Positions 55,284 through 64,000 of a DNA stretch of 64,000 nucleotides are shown in pieces. Source of the DNA: Pseudomonas fluorescens (GTDB taxonomy: Bacteria; Pseudomonadota; Gammaproteobacteria; Pseudomonadales; Pseudomonadaceae); assembly GCF_018614655.1 (NCBI RefSeq), contig NZ_JAGGOG010000003.1, positions 372,001 to 436,000 of the forward strand. The letters are read 5' to 3'. The notes below the pieces were generated by a model that saw nothing but the letters and a program-made list of their open reading frames with translations, had not been told where the DNA came from and ran no database searches. Position numbers and translations under genes: made by a program. Numbering within the stretch: the first letter of the stretch is position 1; each line of letters opens with the position of its first letter.

Positions 55284-56796
55284 TGGCGAGATCGCTCTTC
55301 ATGGCGTTGCAACGAGTTACTACATCACTGACTGCAAGAATGAGTCGGTCATTGACGGATGCGATCTTCAGGTCACCTGTGCCTTCATAGACGCTGTCAC
55401 GCTCAAGAATTAGCTGATCTAAGACATCCTCATGAGGGCCATCCAGCCAAGGCTGAAAATGCGAACAGGTGTAACAGGCGATTGGGGCCAAAGCTCCACA
55501 AAACCCATAGCTCCCGCAGCTACCGACGTTGCCACCTGCACTGCAGATCCTGCTTGAACGGTCACCCCCACGGCGAGCCTTGGCTTCATCAACGACAAGG
55601 ACGCCTTGGAACGCTTGCGCAAGTGGAGCCAACTGCAGCGCTACAGCTTTATCGATGCGCTCAACGATCTCGGGAATGTTCCTCACGTAGACGCCGGCAT
55701 TTTGGATGTCGGAGTGATCAAGCGCTTGCGCGATAATGTATTCGCCCCTGCCCTCCCTCGCGAGGTTGGTTCCGAGGGTGTAGCGGAAGCGGTATGGATT
55801 GATGTTGGTGTAAGCGCCAGTTCGGTGACTGATAACGGCGATCACCTCTTTAACTCTCGACATTGAGTTACCGATCTCAATCACGCGGGCATGCAAAAAA
55901 TCTCCTGCCAATTGCGCCTGAAGATCTTTGTTCACATCGTAATGTTTGATGGCAGGAAACAGTGGCAGCTCGGGAACAAGATTCTGCTGCATAGTCCCAC
56001 CGCACAGATCAGAAAAAGCTGATTTGACATAGCCTGCCTGCTCCTGAAGAAGCGTCCACAAATCCTCAACAACTTCAAACTTTGAAAACGACTGACGCCA
56101 TCCCTGGTGCTTTTGCTTACCACGCGGAAAATTGATGAAGTAACGCTGCCCAACAGGGATAAGGTCTTTAATCTTCAACGCTGCAATTTGAGCTGGGCGC
56201 CTGCCAGTCATAGCTAAAATCATTGAGAAGCAAGTTTCTCGCAAATCGAGTTCTCCGAATGCATAACAATCAAGCACACCTGAGACGATGCCCTCCATCT
56301 CAATATCTGTGAGCGGCCCGTTTTCTGGACACATCGACTGTACTGCGTAACCTTTTTCGTTCCCTTTGATTCTCCAGCCCTCCATCATTTTCAAGGTGTC
56401 GGCGGAGGCACCAGGATATCCAAGGCTGACCCATGTGCGAATGAATGCACGCATAGAGCTCAGCTCCCACTCAGCATCAGCTATCTGTGAGCGATAGGAA
56501 ATCATCGATTCCAGGCTGAATAGCGGGAGAGCATGAGTTGCTTCAAAATAAGATCTGAACCGGCGGTACAGTGCCATCGTGTACTGCGCTGAACAGGTCT
56601 CTCCATAGATGGCCAGAACCTGCTTAAATGTGCGCTTTAAATCATCATCCAGCCATGTGGGAAGAGTGTTGAGGAAGAATCCGATATCTTTACTCAGCCT
56701 CCAATGACTCGCATATACATCCACCTCATGGCCATCTTTGGAGACAAACGAAGTGCGCTCATACCGAGCTAGGACTGCATTATTATTCATGATCAT
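55276..56796 (-). CDS. tyrosine recombinase B of the trio, 506 aa
   Basis: This recombinase has an N-terminal SAM-like domain (about 30-130) and a catalytic domain from about residue 165. Arg is in MTGRRPAQIAALK (around 199). The second-Arg motif reads NPYRFRYTLGT (R338), with Tyr in place of the usual first His. His is in ALDHSDIQ (361) and Tyr at 370. The C-terminal part has a Cys cluster (CSAGGNVGSCGSYGFCG, then CYTCSHFQPWL) like a zinc-binding tail. It overlaps gene A by 14 bp and gene C by 8 bp. Confidence 0.85.
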   Translation of the reverse strand: MIMNNNAVLARYERTSFVSKDGHEVDVYASHWRLSKDIGFFLNTLPTWLDDDLKRTFKQVLAIYGETCSAQYTMALYRRFRSYFEATHALPLFSLESMISYRSQIADAEWELSSMRAFIRTWVSLGYPGASADTLKMMEGWRIKGNEKGYAVQSMCPENGPLTDIEMEGIVSGVLDCYAFGELDLRETCFSMILAMTGRRPAQIAALKIKDLIPVGQRYFINFPRGKQKHQGWRQSFSKFEVVEDLWTLLQEQAGYVKSAFSDLCGGTMQQNLVPELPLFPAIKHYDVNKDLQAQLAGDFLHARVIEIGNSMSRVKEVIAVISHRTGAYTNINPYRFRYTLGTNLAREGRGEYIIAQALDHSDIQNAGVYVRNIPEIVERIDKAVALQLAPLAQAFQGVLVVDEAKARRGGDRSSRICSAGGNVGSCGSYGFCGALAPIACYTCSHFQPWLDGPHEDVLDQLILERDSVYEGTGDLKIASVNDRLILAVSDVVTRCNAMKSDLANV

Positions 56797-58003
56797 CAGA
56801 TGATTTCCCCAAGTGCTTTTTTTGCAATCCCATCACAGCCTTTCCAGCCTCTTCCTTGATATGGCGCTTGTTATAAATTGACGCAGTACCAGAAGTCTCA
56901 CTCCACCCCATCAAGTAAGAGCGGAGCTTCTGTTCTCGCTCTGGGGTTATGCCGTCTTCATCGCATTTCCTCGAAAATATGTAGTTCCAATGGTGCCGAA
57001 GGGCATGGGTATGCAGGCCAGAAAATTCATCGGCTAGAGTCGACAGAGTTGCAATAAATTTTCCGAAGCCAGAATTAGAAAGCGGCCAGCCCACAGTTCT
57101 TCCTGAACGATGAATCACAAAAAGATATCCATGCTTACGAGCACCTGGAATCTTGTTGCGGAATTTGGCGATGTACTCATGGATTCGCTGCATGAGCTCA
57201 GGGATCAGAGGAAATGTACGCTCCCGCGTCTTAGCGACCGGCTGATAAGTTCTCGGATCGCCAACAGAGTCTGCTCGTCGCACGATCTTGACCGTGTTTT
57301 GCGCAAAATCGAAGTCTTCAGTTCTGAGGTTCAGCAGTTCTCCACGCCGCATCCCGGTGAGACGAAGAATTGTGAACATCAATGCGTTCCGAAATTGAAG
57401 GCCAACGTCGGCAACCGGGTTGGATTCGCTGCCTGGCTTGAGAACTTCTTCAACCGTATCCAAAACGGCGTCATCCAGATGGGAATCAGATCTGCCTTCT
57501 TCAGTCTGATCGCCAATCTTCGGTCGATTTGCTTTGATCTGAGCCACCATGGCATCAATTTCCTGCGCGCTGGTCGCTGTTACTGGGTGCAGTCTGCCCG
57601 CAAGAAATCCGACGTACCCAGCGATAACAGTCATTCGGTTGTACTGATTGTCCTTGGCGACCCTTCTTTGACGACCTTTGAGGGCGACGACCTTCTTTTC
57701 CTTTGGCCACATATCTTCCAGAGGCTTTTGCATGAAGTCCCGCAACGAATGGATCTCATGACGGCAAAGTAGCTCGCTCCGCTTAAAACGCGACTCCAGA
57801 TCATGGCCGTAGTAATCCTGCCAGGCGCACATCGCCTTGAGCGCCGATAGCGCGTTATTGATCGTGTTAATGGAAAGCGAGCCCCCACGCATCTCTGCAG
57901 TCACGTACAGCGCGGGGTAATAAAGCGGCATGCCGGTGTCATCGACGAGGATTGAAAACCTCTCTCCCGACTCCCCCTGAAACCTTCTAATTGCCAATTG
58001 CAT
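56783..58003 (-). CDS. tyrosine recombinase A of the trio, 406 aa
   Basis: The first gene of the operon. The N-terminal core-binding domain is about 1-150. The catalytic residues are Arg in LTGMRRGELLNL (about 219), His-x-x-Arg in THALRHHWNYIF (about 333-336), Trp in LMGWSET (about 367) and the nucleophile Tyr in ASIYNKRH (377). The ATG at 58003, with GAGGTGG just upstream, is chosen; the frame reaches back to a TTG at 58033, inside the putative end repeat. It resembles TnpA of Tn554-type elements in its place next to the element end. Confidence 0.87.
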   Translation of the reverse strand: MQLAIRRFQGESGERFSILVDDTGMPLYYPALYVTAEMRGGSLSINTINNALSALKAMCAWQDYYGHDLESRFKRSELLCRHEIHSLRDFMQKPLEDMWPKEKKVVALKGRQRRVAKDNQYNRMTVIAGYVGFLAGRLHPVTATSAQEIDAMVAQIKANRPKIGDQTEEGRSDSHLDDAVLDTVEEVLKPGSESNPVADVGLQFRNALMFTILRLTGMRRGELLNLRTEDFDFAQNTVKIVRRADSVGDPRTYQPVAKTRERTFPLIPELMQRIHEYIAKFRNKIPGARKHGYLFVIHRSGRTVGWPLSNSGFGKFIATLSTLADEFSGLHTHALRHHWNYIFSRKCDEDGITPEREQKLRSYLMGWSETSGTASIYNKRHIKEEAGKAVMGLQKKHLGKSSDDHE

Positions 58004-58020
58004 ACCCACCTCGAATTCAT

Positions 58021-58035
58021 TACGTAAATTCAAGG
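58021..58035 (+). repeat. candidate right end sequence of the island
   Basis: TACGTAAATTCAAGG shares 13 of 15 bases with 33161-33175. It lies 17 bp before the recombinase A ATG, the position that Tn554-type elements use for their end. It is read from sequence comparison only. Confidence 0.45.
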
Positions 58036-58085
58036 TATGAGCCTAGCTAAAACACGTCAACTTATTTTTTACACCCCGAAAACGA

Positions 58086-58111
58086 GAAAGCCCCCGCAAT
58101 GCGGGGGCTTT
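58086..58111 (-). terminator. ssb terminator
   Basis: GAAAGCCCCCGCA and TGCGGGGGCTTTC form a GC-rich stem 35 bp after the ssb stop codon. On the minus strand the stem is followed by TCGTTTTC. It marks the core side of the island's right junction. Confidence 0.82.
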
Positions 58112-58146
58112 CAGAGGAAACCTTACAAAAAAGTCTCTACGGCTCC

Positions 58147-58662
58147 TCAGAACGGAATATCGTCATCAAAGCTGTCGAAGTCTGCTGCCGGCTGCGGTGC
58201 GGCCTGCTGTGGCGCTGGACGCGACTCACGCTGTGGCTGCTGGCTTGGCTGCGGACGGGACTGCTGTGGACGCGGAGCCGAGTTGGACATACCGCCCTGG
58301 CCCTGTTGGTCGCCCTGTGGACGGCCGCCCAGCAGTTGCATGGTGCCTTGCATGTCGACCACGATTTCGGTGGTGTAACGCTTGATACCGTCTTTTTCCC
58401 ACTCGCGGGTCTGCAGCTTGCCCTCGATGTAAACCTGCGAACCTTTGCGCAGGTACTCACCGGCGATCTCGGCAACCTTGCCGAACATCGACACACGGTG
58501 CCATTCGGTTTTCTCGACCTTCTGGCCGGTTTGCTTGTCGGTCCACTGTTCGCTGGTCGCCAGACTCAGGTTGGTCACGGCGTTACCGTTAGGCAAGTAG
58601 CGAACTTCGGGATCCTGGCCGCAAGTACCGACCAATATGACTTTGTTAACCCCACGGGCCAT
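58147..58662 (-). CDS. ssb: single-stranded DNA-binding protein
   Basis: SSB coats single-stranded DNA in replication, recombination and repair. The 171 residues begin [21 protein letters not shown] and hold the OB fold to about residue 110. The C-terminal tail is Gln/Pro-rich and ends with the acidic protein-interaction tip DSFDDDIPF, as in all bacterial SSBs. The G4-type GTCGQDPE loop is normal for pseudomonads. It lies 9 bp after the MFS gene, in one operon, and beside uvrA, as in P. aeruginosa PA4232-PA4234. Confidence 0.97.
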   Translation of the reverse strand: MARGVNKVILVGTCGQDPEVRYLPNGNAVTNLSLATSEQWTDKQTGQKVEKTEWHRVSMFGKVAEIAGEYLRKGSQVYIEGKLQTREWEKDGIKRYTTEIVVDMQGTMQLLGGRPQGDQQGQGGMSNSAPRPQQSRPQPSQQPQRESRPAPQQAAPQPAADFDSFDDDIPF

Positions 58663-58671
58663 AACGTTCTC

Positions 58672-60066
58672 CTAGGCTGGGCGCGCTGTCGGCACTGGGT
58701 TGACCAGTTGCTCAAGCGTCGCGCGATCCAATAATTCGGTGTCCAATTTGATGTAAATGGCGGCTTCTTCAGCCACCACGACTGCATCCGTTACCCCAAC
58801 GACGGCCTTCAGGCGCTCTACCAGACCAGCTTCACGAATCGCTTCGGGCGATAACGGCAGGCGCAGGCTTGTGACGTAAGGAGGTTCGCGCATGGTAACA
58901 GCAAAGGCTAGCCAAAGTGCAGCCAGCCCGGCGCATCCAAGGAACACAACCGACAAACCGCCATGCTGGAACATCCAGCCGCCCATGATCCCGCCCAGCG
59001 CCGAACCGAGGAACTGGCTGGTGGAATACACCCCCATCGCCGTGCCCTTGCCGCCGGCCGGTGAAACTTTACTGATCAGCGAAGGCAACGAGGCCTCCAG
59101 CAGGTTGAACGCGGTGAAAAACACCACCGTGCCGATTACCAGCGCCCGCAGGCTATCGCCGAACTGCCAGAAGAATAGCTCAGTGAGCATCAGTGTCGCG
59201 ACGGCGCCCAACAGAACTCGTTTCATTTTGCGTTTCTTTTCGCCATAGATGATGAACGGGATCATGGCGAAGAACGAAATCAGCAACGCGGTGAGGTACA
59301 CCCACCAGTGCTGCTCCTTGGGCAACCCGGCTTTTTGCACCAGGGCCAGGGGCAAGGCAACGAAGCTGCACATCAGCATGGCGTGCAATACGAAGATACC
59401 TAAATCCAGGCGCAGCAGGTCTGGATGCTTGAGGGTTGGCAGTAATGCTTGCCGAGCCACACCCGATTCACGATGCTGAAGCGGCCCGGTGGAGTGCGGC
59501 ACCATAAAGGCAACGACCAGGATGCCGAACAATGCCATACCGCCGGTGGCCAGGAACAAGCCGTGCAAGCCAAACGCGCGGGTCAGCAGCGGGCCGACCA
59601 CCATCGCCACCGCGAACGACAGTCCAATGGTCATGCCGATCATTGCCATGGCTTTGGTACGGTGTTGTTCACGAGTCAGGTCAGAAAGCAGTGCCATGAC
59701 CGCCGCGGAAATTGCCCCGGCGCCTTGCAGGACACGTCCTGCGATCACGCCCCAGATCGAATCGGCATTGGCAGCCAACACACTGCCGAGGGCAAAGACG
59801 ATCAGCCCCAGGTAAATAACGGGGCGGCGGCCGATGCGGTCGGAAATGACCCCGAACGGAATCTGGAAAACCGCCTGGGTCAGGCCGTAGGCGCCAATCG
59901 CCAGGCCGATCAGTGCGGGGGTCGCGCCTGCGAGATCCATTCCATAGGTCGCCAGGACCGGCAACACCATAAACATGCCAAGCATACGGAAGGCGAACAC
60001 CAGGGCCAGACCGCTTGCCGCGCGGGTCTCGCTGCCACTCATGCGTTCGCTGTGGGGATCGTGCAT
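58672..60066 (-). CDS. MFS transporter of the PA4233 type
   Basis: The 464-residue transporter has 12 TM helices in its first ~395 residues. TM1 starts [29 protein letters not shown]. The loop 2-3 motif is [18 protein letters not shown] cytosolic C-terminal tail of about 65 residues ([40 protein letters not shown]) has an ACT- or ferredoxin-like pattern unusual for MFS. The order with ssb and uvrA is conserved. The substrate is unknown; drug/H+ antiport is the usual guess. Confidence 0.87.
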   Translation of the reverse strand: MHDPHSERMSGSETRAASGLALVFAFRMLGMFMVLPVLATYGMDLAGATPALIGLAIGAYGLTQAVFQIPFGVISDRIGRRPVIYLGLIVFALGSVLAANADSIWGVIAGRVLQGAGAISAAVMALLSDLTREQHRTKAMAMIGMTIGLSFAVAMVVGPLLTRAFGLHGLFLATGGMALFGILVVAFMVPHSTGPLQHRESGVARQALLPTLKHPDLLRLDLGIFVLHAMLMCSFVALPLALVQKAGLPKEQHWWVYLTALLISFFAMIPFIIYGEKKRKMKRVLLGAVATLMLTELFFWQFGDSLRALVIGTVVFFTAFNLLEASLPSLISKVSPAGGKGTAMGVYSTSQFLGSALGGIMGGWMFQHGGLSVVFLGCAGLAALWLAFAVTMREPPYVTSLRLPLSPEAIREAGLVERLKAVVGVTDAVVVAEEAAIYIKLDTELLDRATLEQLVNPVPTARPA

Positions 60067-60172
60067 GGAAAAACCTCATGTGAACCGGCGGCGATTCTAC
60101 CAGTCCCATCGATTGAGAGGGTATATGCGGCGCTTTGCCGCGCAGCTTTCATCTAAGGCTGCATCCGGCCAT

Positions 60173-60194
60173 TTGACAGTGTATATTCATCCAG
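60173..60194. promoter_or_regulatory. LexA box in the uvrA/MFS divergent promoter
   Basis: GTGTATATTCATCCAG at 60179-60194 is almost the E. coli uvrA SOS box (CTGTATATTCATTCAG), overlapping a TTGACA (-35 type, 60173-60178). It lies about 50 bp before the uvrA start and upstream of the divergent MFS-ssb pair, so DNA damage may induce both units. Confidence 0.78.
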
Positions 60195-60244
60195 TCTTTA
60201 GCCGTATACTCCTGCATTATTTACGCCCGCCGTGCGAGGCCATC

Positions 60245-63079
60245 TTGGACAAGATCCTGATTCGTGGGGCTCGAACCCACAACCTGAAGAACATCGACCT
60301 GACCCTGCCCCGGGACAAACTGATCGTCATCACCGGCTTGTCCGGGTCCGGTAAGTCGTCCCTGGCCTTTGACACGCTGTATGCCGAAGGCCAGCGTCGT
60401 TATGTGGAATCGCTGTCGGCCTACGCCCGGCAGTTCCTGTCGATGATGGAAAAGCCCGACGTCGACACCATTGAAGGCCTGTCGCCGGCAATTTCCATCG
60501 AGCAGAAATCGACGTCCCACAACCCGCGCTCTACCGTGGGCACCATTACCGAGATCTACGACTACCTGCGCCTGCTGTACGCTCGCGTGGGTATTCCGCG
60601 CTGCCCGGATCACGACATCCCGCTGGAAGCCCAGACCGTCAGCCAGATGGTCGACCTGGTGCTGACCCAGCCGGAAGGCGCCAAACTAATGCTGCTGGCC
60701 CCGGTGATTCGCGAGCGCAAGGGCGAACACCTTTCCGTTTTTGAAGAGTTACGTGCCCAGGGTTTCGTCCGCGCACGAATCAACGGCAAGCTCTACGAGT
60801 TGGACGAAGCGCCCAAGCTCGACAAGCAGAAGAAGCACTCCATTGACGTAGTGGTCGACCGTTTCAAGGTGCGCGCCGACCTGCAACAACGTCTGGCTGA
60901 GTCGTTCGAGACCGCATTGAAGCTGGCAGACGGCATCGCCTTGGTGGCGCCGATGGACGACGAGCCGGGCGAAGAAATCATCTTCTCCGCACGCTTCGCC
61001 TGCCCGATTTGCGGCCATGCCATCAGCGAGCTGGAGCCCAAGCTGTTCTCCTTCAACAATCCGGCCGGCGCCTGTCCGACCTGCGATGGCCTGGGCGTGA
61101 AGCAGTTCTTCGATATCAAGCGCCTGGTCAATGGCGACCTGACGCTGGCAGAGGGTGCGATCCGTGGCTGGGACAGGCGCAATGTCTATTACTTCCAGAT
61201 GCTCGGCTCCCTGGCATCGCACTATAAGTTCAGCCTGGAAGTGCCGTTCAACGAGCTGCCGGCCGAGCAACAGAAAGTCATCCTGCACGGCAGCGGCTCG
61301 CAGAACGTCGACTTCAAGTACCTGAACGATCGTGGCGATATCGTCAAACGCTCCCACCCGTTCGAAGGCATCGTGCCGAACCTGGAACGTCGCTACCGCG
61401 AAACCGAGTCGGCCAGTGTGCGCGAAGAACTGGCCAAGTTCCTCAGCACCCAGCCATGCCCGGATTGCCGTGGCACCCGCCTGCGTCGCGAGGCGCGTCA
61501 TGTATGGGTGGGCGAGAAAACACTGCCGGCGGTGACCAACCTGCCGATTGGCGATGCCTGCGAATACTTTGGCACGCTGAAGCTGACCGGGCGCCGCGGT
61601 GAGATTGCCGACAAGATCCTCAAGGAGATCCGTGAGCGCCTGCAGTTCCTGGTCAACGTCGGCCTCGACTATCTGTCGCTGGACCGTAGCGCGGACACCC
61701 TTTCCGGTGGCGAGGCCCAGCGGATTCGCCTGGCCAGCCAGATTGGCGCCGGATTGGTGGGGGTGTTGTACATCCTTGATGAACCGTCCATTGGCCTGCA
61801 TCAACGGGATAACGACCGCCTTCTTGGCACGCTGAAACACCTGCGTGACATCGGCAACACGGTGATCGTGGTTGAGCACGATGAAGACGCGATTCGCTTG
61901 GCGGACTACGTGGTCGATATTGGGCCCGGTGCGGGCGTGCATGGTGGGCATATTGTTGCTGAGGGCACGCCGGCCGAAGTCATGGCGCACCCTGACTCGC
62001 TCACCGGCAAGTACCTGTCTGGACGGGTGAAGATTGCCGTGCCGGCCAAGCGGACTCCGCGCAACAAGAAGATGGCGCTGCACCTCAAGGGCGCGCGCGG
62101 CAACAATCTACGCAATGTCGACCTTGAGATCCCGCTGGGACTACTGACCTGCGTGACCGGCGTATCCGGTTCCGGCAAATCGACGCTGATCAACAACACG
62201 CTATTTCCCCTTAGCGCCACCGCGCTGAATGGTGCAACCACCCTGGAAGCTGCTGCACACGACAGCATCAAGGGCCTGGAGCTTCTGGACAAGGTGGTCG
62301 ATATTGACCAGAGCCCGATTGGTCGCACGCCGCGCTCCAACCCGGCGACCTATACCGGGCTGTTCACCCCTATTCGTGAGCTTTTCGCTGGCGTGCCGGA
62401 GTCTCGCTCCCGTGGCTACGGTCCTGGACGGTTCTCCTTCAACCTCAAGGGTGGCCGCTGCGAGGCGTGTCAGGGCGACGGCTTGATCAAGGTGGAGATG
62501 CACTTTCTGCCGGATATCTACGTGCCGTGCGATGTATGCAAGAGCAAGCGCTACAACCGTGAGACCCTGGAGATCAAGTACAAGGGCAAGAACATCCATG
62601 AAACCCTTGAGATGACCATCGAGGAAGCGCGGGTGTTCTTTGACGCGGTCCCTGCATTGGCGCGCAAGCTGCAAACGTTGATGGATGTCGGCTTGTCGTA
62701 CATCAAGCTGGGACAATCGGCGACAACTCTGTCCGGCGGTGAAGCGCAGCGAGTGAAACTGTCTCGCGAGCTGTCCAAGCGCGACACCGGCAAGACCCTG
62801 TATATCCTCGATGAGCCGACCACCGGTCTGCACTTCGCCGATATCCAGCAATTGCTGGATGTTCTGCATCGCTTGCGTGACCACGGCAACACTGTGGTGG
62901 TGATCGAGCACAACCTGGACGTGATCAAGACCGCCGACTGGTTGGTGGATCTTGGGCCGGAAGGCGGCTCCAAGGGCGGGCAGATCATTGCGGTGGGTAC
63001 GCCGGAACAGGTGTCCGAGATGCCGCAGTCTCATACCGGGTACTACTTGAAACCGTTGTTGGCTCGCGACAAGGCCTGA
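60245..63079 (+). CDS. uvrA: excinuclease ABC subunit UvrA
   Basis: UvrA recognises bulky DNA damage and loads UvrB. The 944-residue length fits the family. Two ABC ATPase halves are present. Half one has Walker [16 protein letters not shown] at about 31, the zinc-finger [32 protein letters not shown] at about 253-284, and signature [16 protein letters not shown]. Half two has [15 protein letters not shown] (around 640), the second zinc-finger [27 protein letters not shown] at about 740, and [15 protein letters not shown]. The start is the TTG at 60245 ([15 protein letters not shown]), because the codons upstream do not match the family. Confidence 0.97.
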   Translation: MDKILIRGARTHNLKNIDLTLPRDKLIVITGLSGSGKSSLAFDTLYAEGQRRYVESLSAYARQFLSMMEKPDVDTIEGLSPAISIEQKSTSHNPRSTVGTITEIYDYLRLLYARVGIPRCPDHDIPLEAQTVSQMVDLVLTQPEGAKLMLLAPVIRERKGEHLSVFEELRAQGFVRARINGKLYELDEAPKLDKQKKHSIDVVVDRFKVRADLQQRLAESFETALKLADGIALVAPMDDEPGEEIIFSARFACPICGHAISELEPKLFSFNNPAGACPTCDGLGVKQFFDIKRLVNGDLTLAEGAIRGWDRRNVYYFQMLGSLASHYKFSLEVPFNELPAEQQKVILHGSGSQNVDFKYLNDRGDIVKRSHPFEGIVPNLERRYRETESASVREELAKFLSTQPCPDCRGTRLRREARHVWVGEKTLPAVTNLPIGDACEYFGTLKLTGRRGEIADKILKEIRERLQFLVNVGLDYLSLDRSADTLSGGEAQRIRLASQIGAGLVGVLYILDEPSIGLHQRDNDRLLGTLKHLRDIGNTVIVVEHDEDAIRLADYVVDIGPGAGVHGGHIVAEGTPAEVMAHPDSLTGKYLSGRVKIAVPAKRTPRNKKMALHLKGARGNNLRNVDLEIPLGLLTCVTGVSGSGKSTLINNTLFPLSATALNGATTLEAAAHDSIKGLELLDKVVDIDQSPIGRTPRSNPATYTGLFTPIRELFAGVPESRSRGYGPGRFSFNLKGGRCEACQGDGLIKVEMHFLPDIYVPCDVCKSKRYNRETLEIKYKGKNIHETLEMTIEEARVFFDAVPALARKLQTLMDVGLSYIKLGQSATTLSGGEAQRVKLSRELSKRDTGKTLYILDEPTTGLHFADIQQLLDVLHRLRDHGNTVVVIEHNLDVIKTADWLVDLGPEGGSKGGQIIAVGTPEQVSEMPQSHTGYYLKPLLARDKA

Positions 63080-63093
63080 TTCCAGGCCCAATG

Positions 63094-63132
63094 AAAAGCC
63101 CCTGTCACCGATGAAGTGACAGGGGCTTTTTT
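63094..63132 (+). terminator. uvrA terminator
   Basis: AAAAGCCCCTGTCAC pairs perfectly with GTGACAGGGGCTTTT, followed by TTG. A strong rho-independent terminator after uvrA that also reads, in the other direction, as the end of bfr. Confidence 0.92.
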
Positions 63133-63145
63133 GTAGCTGGCGGAA

Positions 63146-63610
63146 TCAGAACTGCGATTGCAGGTAATTCTCCAGGCCGATCAGCTTGATCAGGCCCAAC
63201 TGCTTTTCCAGCCAGTAGGTGTGATCTTCTTCGGTGTCGGCCAGCTGTACGCGCAGTATTTCGCGAGTGACGTAGTCGTTGTGCTGCTCGCAGAGCTCGA
63301 TGCCCTTGCAGAGCGCGGCACGGACCTTGTATTCGAGGCGCAAATCACTGGCGAGCATCTCAGGCACCGTGGTGCCTGTATCCAGGTCGTCGGGACGCAT
63401 ACGTGGCGTGCCTTCGAGCATCAGGATACGGCGCATCAGCGCATCGGCGTGCTGAGCCTCTTCTTCCATTTCGTGGTTGATACGCTCATAGAGCTCAGTA
63501 AAGCCCCAATCCTCGTACATCCGCGAGTGAATGAAATATTGATCACGAGCCGCCAGTTCGCCCGTCAGCAACGTGTTGAGGTAATCGATTACGTCGGGGT
63601 GACCTTGCAT
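63146..63610 (-). CDS. bfr: bacterioferritin
   Basis: The 154-residue ferritin-like protein begins [37 protein letters not shown], with ferroxidase-site acidic residues at about 18 and 51 ([19 protein letters not shown]). A heme-ligand methionine (M52-type) is expected near HEMEEEAQH. The C-terminal half has [29 protein letters not shown]. It stores iron as a mineral in a 24-mer. The start at 63610 is the family start; the open frame continues 14 codons upstream. It sits between uvrA and a catalase gene, as in P. aeruginosa (bfrA, PA4235). Confidence 0.94.
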   Translation of the reverse strand: MQGHPDVIDYLNTLLTGELAARDQYFIHSRMYEDWGFTELYERINHEMEEEAQHADALMRRILMLEGTPRMRPDDLDTGTTVPEMLASDLRLEYKVRAALCKGIELCEQHNDYVTREILRVQLADTEEDHTYWLEKQLGLIKLIGLENYLQSQF

Positions 63611-63726
63611 CGCCCTACATCTCCCTGCTTTAAAGACTGTAGTTTGAACCATGATGACTCGGAGGTCACGGGATCAACGGCAGAAAAGTGAAGATTTTCT
63701 GAGAAAAGTGGCTTAAATAACGCAAA

Positions 63727-63748
63727 AACCGCCCAAATGAGGGCGGTT
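63727..63748 (-). terminator. catalase gene terminator
   Basis: AACCGCCC and GGGCGGTT form an 8-bp stem with a 6-nt loop, followed on the minus strand by TTTTTGCG. It ends the catalase transcript before bfr. Confidence 0.85.
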
Positions 63749-63765
63749 CTGCTTATCACTTAGAG

Positions 63766-64000
63766 TTAGTTAAGCGATACACCCAGTGCCTTTGCGATTC
63801 CCTCTCCATAAGCAGGGTCCGCCTTGACGAAATGCTGCAACTGGCGCTGAACCACATCGCTGGAAACTCCAGCCATAGCGCCGGCAATATTGTTGATCAG
63901 CAGGGTTTTCTGCTCATCATTCATCAGACGGAACAGCGCACCGGCATGGCTGTAGTAGTCGGTGTCTTCGCGGTGATCATAACGATCAGCGGCGCCACTC
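63766..64000 (-). CDS. katA: catalase, C-terminal part (cut by window end)
   Basis: Only the last 78 codons are inside the window. They read AADRYDHREDTDYYSHAGALFRLMN, EQKTLLINNIAGAMAGVS and end GIAKALGVSLN. This is the C-terminal helical region of clade-3 monofunctional catalases, which break down hydrogen peroxide. Position next to bfr matches katA (PA4236) in P. aeruginosa. The start lies beyond the window. Confidence 0.88.
   Translation of the reverse strand, partial: SGAADRYDHREDTDYYSHAGALFRLMNDEQKTLLINNIAGAMAGVSSDVVQRQLQHFVKADPAYGEGIAKALGVSLN

Larger units (their letters stand above)
33158..58044. mobile_element. putative integrated genomic island with tyrosine-recombinase trio
   Basis: The segment has lower and more variable GC than both flanks, defence-type cargo, and a six-gene recombinase/helicase operon at its right end. 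Two core-gene terminators bracket it: 32974-33015 on the left and 58086-58111 (ssb) on the right. Candidate ends are related 15-bp sequences, TACGTAAAATTAAGG at 33161 and TACGTAAATTCAAGG at 58021 (13 of 15 identical). A 9-bp inverted match AGGCTCATA also occurs at 33173-33181 and 58036-58044. No tRNA gene lies at either end. The exact ends are inferred. Confidence 0.6.

Noticed and set aside
33000..58150. CRISPR array or tRNA attachment site in the island
   Set aside because: No regularly spaced repeats and no tRNA-like cloverleaf were seen at either boundary.
60749..62083. 444-codon antisense frame under uvrA
   Set aside because: Shadow of the highly conserved uvrA coding sequence, with no recognisable domain.

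Overview
The window is a chromosomal segment of a Pseudomonas, most likely of the P. fluorescens group. The gene orders nrdR-ribD-ribE-ribBA-ribH-nusB-thiL, DUF2796/ABC transporter/DUF3299/oprG and ssb-MFS-uvrA-bfr-katA are all pseudomonad arrangements. GC-rich genes are separated by REP/BIME-type palindromes (GTAGCCGCTGCC, GTAGGAGC and GTGGGAGCGGGCTTGCTCGCG families). These assignments come from reading the sequence; no database search was run.

1-33 kb is core and variable-core chromosome. On the minus strand are a periplasmic solute-binding protein and the riboflavin/NusB/ThiL operon headed by nrdR. Plus-strand genes follow: a YbaY-type lipoprotein, a methyltransferase and the thioredoxin-like co-chaperone CnoX. 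A probable zinc-acquisition operon comes next (His-rich DUF2796 protein, ABC ATPase, FtsX-type permease, DUF3299 protein) with a Zur-like palindrome upstream and oprG downstream. Then come a large Lhr helicase, an MscS-type channel, an MFS exporter, DUF72 and the ybhP-clsB-ybhN lipid cluster. The segment ends with an alpha/beta hydrolase/DUF3182 pair, a GlxA-type regulator divergent from an isochorismatase-like hydrolase, tam divergent from a LysR regulator, and another alpha/beta hydrolase closed by a strong terminator.

33.1-58.04 kb is a roughly 25-kb integrated island between that terminator and the terminator of ssb. Its right end carries a six-gene, translationally coupled operon: three different tyrosine recombinases, two small HTH/coiled-coil proteins and a RecD2-like helicase. 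This organisation recalls Tn554-type transposition modules. Related 15-bp sequences (TACGTAAAnTnAAGG) lie near 33.16 kb and 58.02 kb and are candidate element ends. The cargo is mainly anti-phage: a type I restriction-modification locus (hsdM, hsdS, hsdR) with a YgjP-type metallopeptidase; a coupled pair of a possibly RNase H/RuvC-like small protein and a Ser/Thr kinase; a small zinc-ribbon gene behind a near-perfect LexA box; and a complete retron. The retron comprises an msr-msd region bounded by a perfect 14-bp inverted repeat and an RT with NAxxH, YADD and VTG motifs fused to a C-terminal TOPRIM domain, as in retron Ec67/Eco2. Several unrecognised proteins and an XRE-type regulator fill the rest.

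58.1-64 kb returns to core DNA repair and oxidative-stress genes: ssb and an MFS transporter (minus), uvrA (plus, TTG start) with a LexA box in the divergent promoter, bacterioferritin, and the 3' end of a catalase gene cut by the window edge.
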